DNA of 38,793 bases, taken from IMG/VR virus record IMGVR_UViG_3300035670_000589, positions 1 to 38,793 of that record, one strand, 5' to 3'. The notes under the pieces were generated by a model that saw only the letters and a program-made list of their open reading frames with translations, searched no databases and had not been told where the DNA came from. Within the stretch, counting starts at the first letter, position 1. The number at the start of each line of letters is the position of its first letter. Source of the DNA: a virus. Both the position numbers and the translations under genes were made by a program. Below, one piece after another: positions 35,796 through 38,793 of this stretch.

Positions 35796-36532
35796 TGTTG
35801 GCGATGAAGCTGGACGCCAGCGATCTTGATCGTAAGTTTGCGGCTCTGCAACAGATGCCGCAGCTTATTGAGAAGGCTGTTGTCGGCGCCATGACCGAAA
35901 CGGTTAATGATATTCATCGTCGCCAGACCGATGAGATGAAGGTTGCGTTTGATAAGCCGACGCCTTGGCTCCTAAAGGGGCTGGTGAAGTCTTTGCCCTA
36001 TGGGAAGGACAGACAAGTTGGTGGAAGGCGCTTTGGGCAGTCGCTGGCTAACGCTGGGACGTATTTCGAAGAGTTTCCAGTTGGGCGCAGTCAGAACGAT
36101 GTAATCCGGCCCCATGTGTTTGGCGGATCGCGTCGACGCAAGGCCAGTGAAAAAAGATTACAGAGCATTGGTGCTTTTCCGCAGGGTGGCTTTACCATTA
36201 TGGGGAACGGCTACCCGCGAAACATGTATGGCAACATCACTGGTGCCGTTTATGCAAAAATGCTGGCTGACTTGGGGGCAGTTCCCACCGCTATGGGCGC
36301 TGGGAAAAATAAATCGAAGGCAGCCAAGTTTTTCGTCATGACTGACGAAGGGGGAAGGCCGACTCATATCGCGGAGCGTATGGGGGACGATTTGCGGACA
36401 GTTCTTGTGTTTTCGCAAAGCGTAAATTACACTCCGCGATATGATTTTTATAAGGCTGGGCGAGAGCAGCTTGCGTATAGTCTGCCACGCCACTTTGACA
36501 GGATATTGAAGCGATATTTAGATAGGATGTGA
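35795..36532 (+). CDS. Minor tail protein Z-like virion protein in the early region
   Basis: The 245-aa basic protein starts with LDRKFAALQQMPQLIEKAVV, then TETVNDIHRRQTDEMKVAFD and KPTPWLLKGLVKSL. This is the helix-plus-basic pattern of lambda gpZ-like/virion-morphogenesis proteins (an AxxxNxxA-type first helix, then a FDxPTPxT(L) stretch). A SRRRKASEKRLQSIG region and YGNITGAVYAKMLADLG follow. Such genes normally sit in the head-tail block. Here it lies between replication genes, so it could be a displaced tail-completion gene or a related accessory protein. Confidence 0.6.
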   Translation: MLAMKLDASDLDRKFAALQQMPQLIEKAVVGAMTETVNDIHRRQTDEMKVAFDKPTPWLLKGLVKSLPYGKDRQVGGRRFGQSLANAGTYFEEFPVGRSQNDVIRPHVFGGSRRRKASEKRLQSIGAFPQGGFTIMGNGYPRNMYGNITGAVYAKMLADLGAVPTAMGAGKNKSKAAKFFVMTDEGGRPTHIAERMGDDLRTVLVFSQSVNYTPRYDFYKAGREQLAYSLPRHFDRILKRYLDRM

Positions 36533-36535
36533 CAT

Positions 36536-36730
36536 ATGAATGATAATATTGATTTCGAGGGGCCAAGGCACCTGTTTGCGACGAACTTGCTCAATGATCT
36601 GATGATCCTTTTGGGCAATGCGTCCAAACAGGGTCTTGAGCGGTATGATGAGAACGGGGAACCCGTTTTTGACTTCGCTTTTTGGGAAAAAGAGTGCGCT
36701 AAGGCGCTTAATGTGAGAAAGGTAGCATAA
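36536..36730 (+). CDS. Hypothetical protein, 64 aa
   Basis: AGGATG lies just upstream of ATG 36536, and the stop overlaps the next start (TAATG). The product is acidic with a helical first half (RHLFATNLLNDLMILLGNAS) and an aromatic DFAFWEKECAKALN end. No signal, membrane helix or known family is seen. Confidence 0.6.
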   Translation: MNDNIDFEGPRHLFATNLLNDLMILLGNASKQGLERYDENGEPVFDFAFWEKECAKALNVRKVA

Positions 36731-37101
36731 TGATTAAGAAAATTCTGTTTGGAGCCGCAGCACTGGCACTTGCGGTAATTCCCGTTTCAGGGGCAATTGC
36801 GAAAGATAGGGCTAATGACATCTGCCCGCTGATGGCGATCACCGCCAAAAACGCTATGGCGTTTCGCCAGCATAATCGCTCGATCAGCGAATATATCAAC
36901 AGGCACATTGATGTAATTGATCGGTCTGGGCTGCCTGACAAGGCCAAGGAAGGCATGAAGACGCTGGTGCGGATATATGCTGTTGAGGCTTATGAGATGC
37001 CGGTGTTCATTACGCCAGAGGTCAGAGATCGGGCGATCCAGCAGTTTGCAAATGATAAAGAGGCTGAGTGTTATAAAATAATTTTTTCCGACACGATTTG
37101 A
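36730..37101 (+). CDS. Secreted or periplasmic protein, 123 aa
   Basis: A clear Sec signal peptide is present: MIKKILFGAAALALAVIPVS then GAIA with likely cleavage after A24. The mature part is about 99 aa and helical (DICPLMAITAKNAMAFRQHN, YINRHIDVIDRSGLP, MKTLVRIYAVEAYEMP), with two cysteines (one early, one near the C-terminus) that may form a disulfide. Exported early phage proteins often act on the cell envelope or exclude other phages. It is the last gene before the terminator at 37145. Confidence 0.7.
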   Translation: MIKKILFGAAALALAVIPVSGAIAKDRANDICPLMAITAKNAMAFRQHNRSISEYINRHIDVIDRSGLPDKAKEGMKTLVRIYAVEAYEMPVFITPEVRDRAIQQFANDKEAECYKIIFSDTI

Positions 37102-37119
37102 AAATTTTTTCCGCCGGAG

Positions 37120-37221
37120 TTTTTGCTCCATAAATCGTATGAGGGGGTGGTGGCCGGCTCGGCTGCCGCCCATTTTTTTGCTCCATAAATCGTATGGGGG
37201 GTCATAAATCGTATGGGGGGT
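37120..37221. repeat. 22-bp direct repeat and 19-bp tandem repeat
   Basis: The 22-mer at 37120-37141 recurs exactly at 37175-37196 (core CTCCATAAATCGTATG). CATAAATCGTATGGGGGGT occurs in tandem at 37184-37202 and 37203-37221. The copies contain or border the GGGTCA hexamer (37199-37204, 37218-37223) also found in the iteron array at 35.0 kb. They look like iterons or operators. Confidence 0.75.
37145..37179 (+). terminator. Intrinsic terminator after the rightward early operon
   Basis: GGGTGGTGGCC (37145-37155) pairs with GGCTGCCGCCC (37161-37171) with three wobble pairs, a 5-base loop and then ATTTTTTT. It lies 44 bases after the secreted-protein gene and points rightward. Confidence 0.75.
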
Positions 37222-37362
37222 CAATTTTTTGACCACTTGCGACACAAAATTACAATTTTGAGCAATAAAATTACAATGTGAAATTATATTTCACCGTTCG
37301 CGGAAACCGCGCAATTTTATTACAATTTTCAGCAACTTTGTATTTTATCGCCGATTTTATGG

Positions 37363-37397
37363 CTAGGGCCGGAAAAACATGCAAAATCCGGCCCTAG
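37363..37397. repeat. 11-bp perfect inverted repeat
   Basis: CTAGGGCCGGA (37363-37373) and TCCGGCCCTAG (37387-37397) pair perfectly across a 13-base A-rich loop. No T tract follows. It may be a binding site or a structural element of the control region. Confidence 0.65.
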
Positions 37398-37485
37398 TGG
37401 TGGCCATATTATAAGGCGTGATTTTGGTGAACACGGCCTTTGGTCAAAAAAATGCATTTAAGGCGCAAAAAATGCATTTTATGGG

Positions 37486-37514
37486 TTTACACGACCATTG
37501 GACGTCATTATAGA
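37486..37514 (+). promoter_or_regulatory. Sigma70-like promoter of the micro-gene operon
   Basis: TTTACA (37486-37491), a 17-bp spacer and TATAGA (37509-37514) match the -35/-10 consensus at 5 of 6 and 4 of 6 positions. The first gene starts 36 bp downstream at 37551. It is the best promoter I find by eye in the window. Confidence 0.7.
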
Positions 37515-37550
37515 AAATGGCATAACAATTGAGAGTGAAGGGAAATCGAT

Positions 37551-37724
37551 ATGTCACTAGATGAAAAAACAATGGATTTGATTAATCGCGTAAACCTAGC
37601 AAAGGCTGCGCCGGATTTGCTTCAAATTTTGCAGGAAGCGGTAAACAAGGGTTATATGTGGGATAATGACTCGCAACTATGGTCAAGGGCTGTTGCTGCA
37701 ATCGCCAAAGCAAAGGGCGAATAA
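37551..37724 (+). CDS. Hypothetical protein, 57 aa, first gene of the micro-gene operon
   Basis: AAGGGA lies 7 bases before ATG 37551, shortly after the promoter. The product (MSLDEKTMDLINRVNLAKAA, PDLLQILQEAVNKGYMWD, LWSRAVAAIAKAKGE) is a compact helical, mildly acidic protein. No family recognised. It is followed by 1 base and then a membrane peptide gene. Confidence 0.65.
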   Translation: MSLDEKTMDLINRVNLAKAAPDLLQILQEAVNKGYMWDNDSQLWSRAVAAIAKAKGE

Positions 37725-37725
37725 C

Positions 37726-37884
37726 ATGCAAAAGCTTCTAATAGCAGCAATCGCCATTATCGCATTTTGGCTTATTCTCCCCGATAGTTTCCTAATCGGT
37801 ATCGATTGCGAAAATGGCGCAATCCAATTTGAAAAAGAGGAAAGCGATTTTTCGGGCAATTGTGCAATTATTGAAAGGATATAA
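37726..37884 (+). CDS. Small single-pass membrane protein, 52 aa
   Basis: I chose ATG 37726 since the upstream open frame overlaps the preceding gene. Residues about 3-19 (KLLIAAIAIIAFWLILP) form one membrane helix or a signal anchor. The short outer part has two cysteines (DCENGAIQFEKEESDFSGNC) that could form a disulfide. Early phage membrane peptides of this size often serve exclusion or host modification; the function here is unknown. Confidence 0.6.
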   Translation: MQKLLIAAIAIIAFWLILPDSFLIGIDCENGAIQFEKEESDFSGNCAIIERI

Positions 37885-37886
37885 AA

Positions 37887-38141
37887 ATGAACGATTTCAT
37901 TCACGTTGATAGCGTTACCGTTCGCGATTTATTGCTTGGCAATATGTATGCAACTCGCATCGCGCTATCTTATGCAATTGGCTATAGCGCCGCCTGCATT
38001 GATCATGACGAAAAAAGCGAATTCGTCATGCCTGAAACGCTAGAGGCAAGAATAGCGGCGCTGGAAAGCGCAAAGCTTGCCCTAGTTGACGACAAGCCGG
38101 CCGATTGCCTTTCCGCATTGCGTCAATTGTGGGCCATTTAA
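37887..38141 (+). CDS. Hypothetical protein, 84 aa
   Basis: ATG 37887 is 2 bases after the previous stop, with GAAAGGA upstream. The product is helical (VRDLLLGNMYATRIALSYAI, EARIAALESAKLALVDD) with a C-terminal ADCLSALRQLW. No family recognised. The tight packing supports the call. Confidence 0.65.
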   Translation: MNDFIHVDSVTVRDLLLGNMYATRIALSYAIGYSAACIDHDEKSEFVMPETLEARIAALESAKLALVDDKPADCLSALRQLWAI

Positions 38142-38142
38142 A

Positions 38143-38214
38143 ATGACATATAAGCCGCTTTATATCGCAATTGCTCTTTGCCTGTTAGGCGCAATTATCA
38201 TTGAAACTTTTTAA
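38143..38214 (+). CDS. 23-aa membrane micropeptide
   Basis: The short frame MTYKPLYIAIALCLLGAIII ending ETF is nearly all one membrane helix preceded by a Lys. It starts 1 base after the upstream stop and lies 14 bases before the GP88-like gene. The ribosome site is weak, so translation would be coupled to the gene before. The hydrophobic composition and exact packing are the only support. Confidence 0.45.
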   Translation: MTYKPLYIAIALCLLGAIIIETF

Positions 38215-38228
38215 TAGGGAATAAAATC

Positions 38229-38793
38229 ATGCTTAAGAAAACATCACTTGTTTATGATATTTCCGGCTTGTCGCTGGAATTGCAAAATCAGATTTTATCA
38301 TCACCCAAAAATGTTAAGCTTTTTGGGCACTTTCCCGATAAGCTTTTGGGCTTAGACACTAACGCAAAAACCGTTAAAGGCGAAAAATACGGCATTAGAA
38401 CGGCAATTCTTTACCTTATGCCGGCCAATGGCAGCGGCATTAATCTTTGCGCTATGGCCGATTTGGCATTGTGCAAAAATCCATGCCTTTTTTCGGCTGG
38501 TCGCGGCGCAATGTCGAATGTTATGCTTTCCAGATTGCGGAAAACATTGTTTTTCAATCAACATAGGCAAATGTTTATGGCGCAATTGGCAATGGAAATT
38601 GCGGCATTGCAAGCAAAGGCAAAGCGAGACGGTTTTAAGCTTGTTGTGCGTCTCAATGGCACAAGTGATATTCGATTTGAAAACATTCCATTAATTGATC
38701 AAATCGGCGTTAAACGTGAAAATATCTTTTATGCTTTCCCCGATATTCAATTTTATGACTATACGAAAATTGCTAACCGTCGCAATATTCCGT
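38229..38793 (+). CDS. GP88-like conserved phage protein, N-terminal part (continues at base 1)
   Basis: AATAGGGA lies before ATG 38229. The N-terminal part ends in the 84-bp overlap and continues as 1-356, giving 278 aa. Typical GP88 features are YGIRTAILYLMPANGSGINL, the cysteine group C-x7-C-x3-C in LCAMADLALCKNPCLFSAG, RGAMSNVMLSRLRKTLFFNQ, KLVVRLNGTSDIRFENIP and DIQFYDYTKIANRR. The family is widespread in phages but has no known activity that I can cite. The conserved Cys cluster suggests a bound metal or Fe-S centre. Confidence 0.85.
   Translation, partial: MLKKTSLVYDISGLSLELQNQILSSPKNVKLFGHFPDKLLGLDTNAKTVKGEKYGIRTAILYLMPANGSGINLCAMADLALCKNPCLFSAGRGAMSNVMLSRLRKTLFFNQHRQMFMAQLAMEIAALQAKAKRDGFKLVVRLNGTSDIRFENIPLIDQIGVKRENIFYAFPDIQFYDYTKIANRRNIP
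38710..38793. repeat. 84-bp terminal direct repeat, right copy (circle closure)
   Basis: Identical to bases 1-84; see the left copy. Because the same gene frame continues through both copies, they represent one locus and the unique genome is about 38,709 bp. Confidence 0.95.

Larger units (their letters stand above)
37102..37550. other. Non-coding control region with repeats, terminator, hairpin and promoter
   Basis: No gene is supported in these 449 bases. They contain a terminator (37145-37179), an exact 22-bp repeat (37120-37141 and 37175-37196), a 19-bp tandem repeat (37184-37221), a GGTCAATTTTTTGACC hairpin (37219-37234), three AAAATTACAAT-like elements (about 37247-37330), an 11-bp stem-loop (37363-37397), an AATGCATTT pair (about 37451 and 37471) and the promoter of the micro-gene operon (37486-37514). 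Confidence 0.75.

Noticed and set aside
37666-37725. Upstream extension of the 52-aa membrane protein
   Set aside because: It overlaps the well-supported 57-aa gene and would place charged residues before the signal-anchor; ATG 37726 is one base after that gene's stop.
1-38793. Search for integrase, excisionase, attachment core, CRISPR array, tRNA or IS element
   Set aside because: I found no recombinase motifs, no regular spaced repeats of CRISPR type and no convincing tRNA cloverleaf by eye; a tRNA scan by program was not possible.

Overview
The window is the complete, or nearly complete, genome of a tailed dsDNA phage of about 38.7 kb with siphovirus-type morphogenesis genes. Bases 1-84 are repeated exactly at 38710-38793, and one gene (a GP88-like protein of 278 aa) runs continuously across the two ends. 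The molecule was therefore assembled as a circle; unique length is about 38,709 bp. I see no integrase, excisionase or classical lysogeny module. The host is probably an alphaproteobacterium, perhaps a sphingomonad. This is inferred from the fused prohead protease/major capsid gene, the GTA-type spike-base protein and the style of the tail-tip proteins; nothing in the sequence names the host.

Layout. (1) 37551 through the junction to 1122: a rightward operon of very small genes (23-97 aa) plus the GP88-like gene, led by a good sigma70-like promoter (TTTACA-N17-TATAGA at 37486-37514) and closed by an intrinsic terminator at 1145-1175. (2) 1176-1541: non-coding, with palindromes, in front of the small terminase; the likely packaging region. 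(3) 1542-23240, rightward: a lambda-like late block. It holds TerS, an HNH endonuclease, TerL, a gpW-like protein, portal, protease-capsid fusion, spike base, FII-like and U-like connectors, two tandem tail-tube genes, a G/GT tail chaperone pair joined by a -1 frameshift, tape measure, tip proteins in M-L-K-J order (with a second HNH before J), an S74 tail fibre, and a lysis cassette with a muramidase and nested Rz/Rz1 spanins. (4) 23237-32370, leftward: an early block. Its distal part is a mosaic of small genes. Its proximal part holds recombination and nucleic-acid genes: Sak4-like ATPase, an alpha-CTD/sigma4-like regulator, DUF669-type protein, Cas4/RecB-like nuclease, a second possible nuclease, an SF2 helicase, a PP-loop ATPase and a VRR-NUC nuclease. 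(5) 32371-32486: a divergent control region with a near-symmetric bidirectional promoter and a 29-bp operator-like dyad. (6) 32487-37101, rightward: a Cro/CI-like HTH protein, a stand-alone DnaA domain IV protein, a Toprim primase/helicase, an iteron-rich candidate origin at 35017-35154, and accessory genes including a Z-like virion protein and a secreted protein. (7) 37102-37550: a non-coding control region with 22-bp and 19-bp repeats, a terminator, a long hairpin and the promoter of operon 1.

How it fits together. The divergent promoter region would fire the recombination arm to the left and the replication arm to the right. DnaA-IV and the primase/helicase would act at the GGGTCA iteron array. 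The late block appears controlled at the level of translation: an internal Shine-Dalgarno/ATG inside the protease-capsid fusion, an A AAA AAC slip site in the tail chaperone, and an apparent AUC start codon on the J-like gene. The most unusual items are the chimeric alpha-CTD/sigma4-like protein, the iteron array with its DnaA-domain protein, the internal capsid start, the AUC start, and the two repeat-bearing non-coding regions that share a GGGTCA hexamer.
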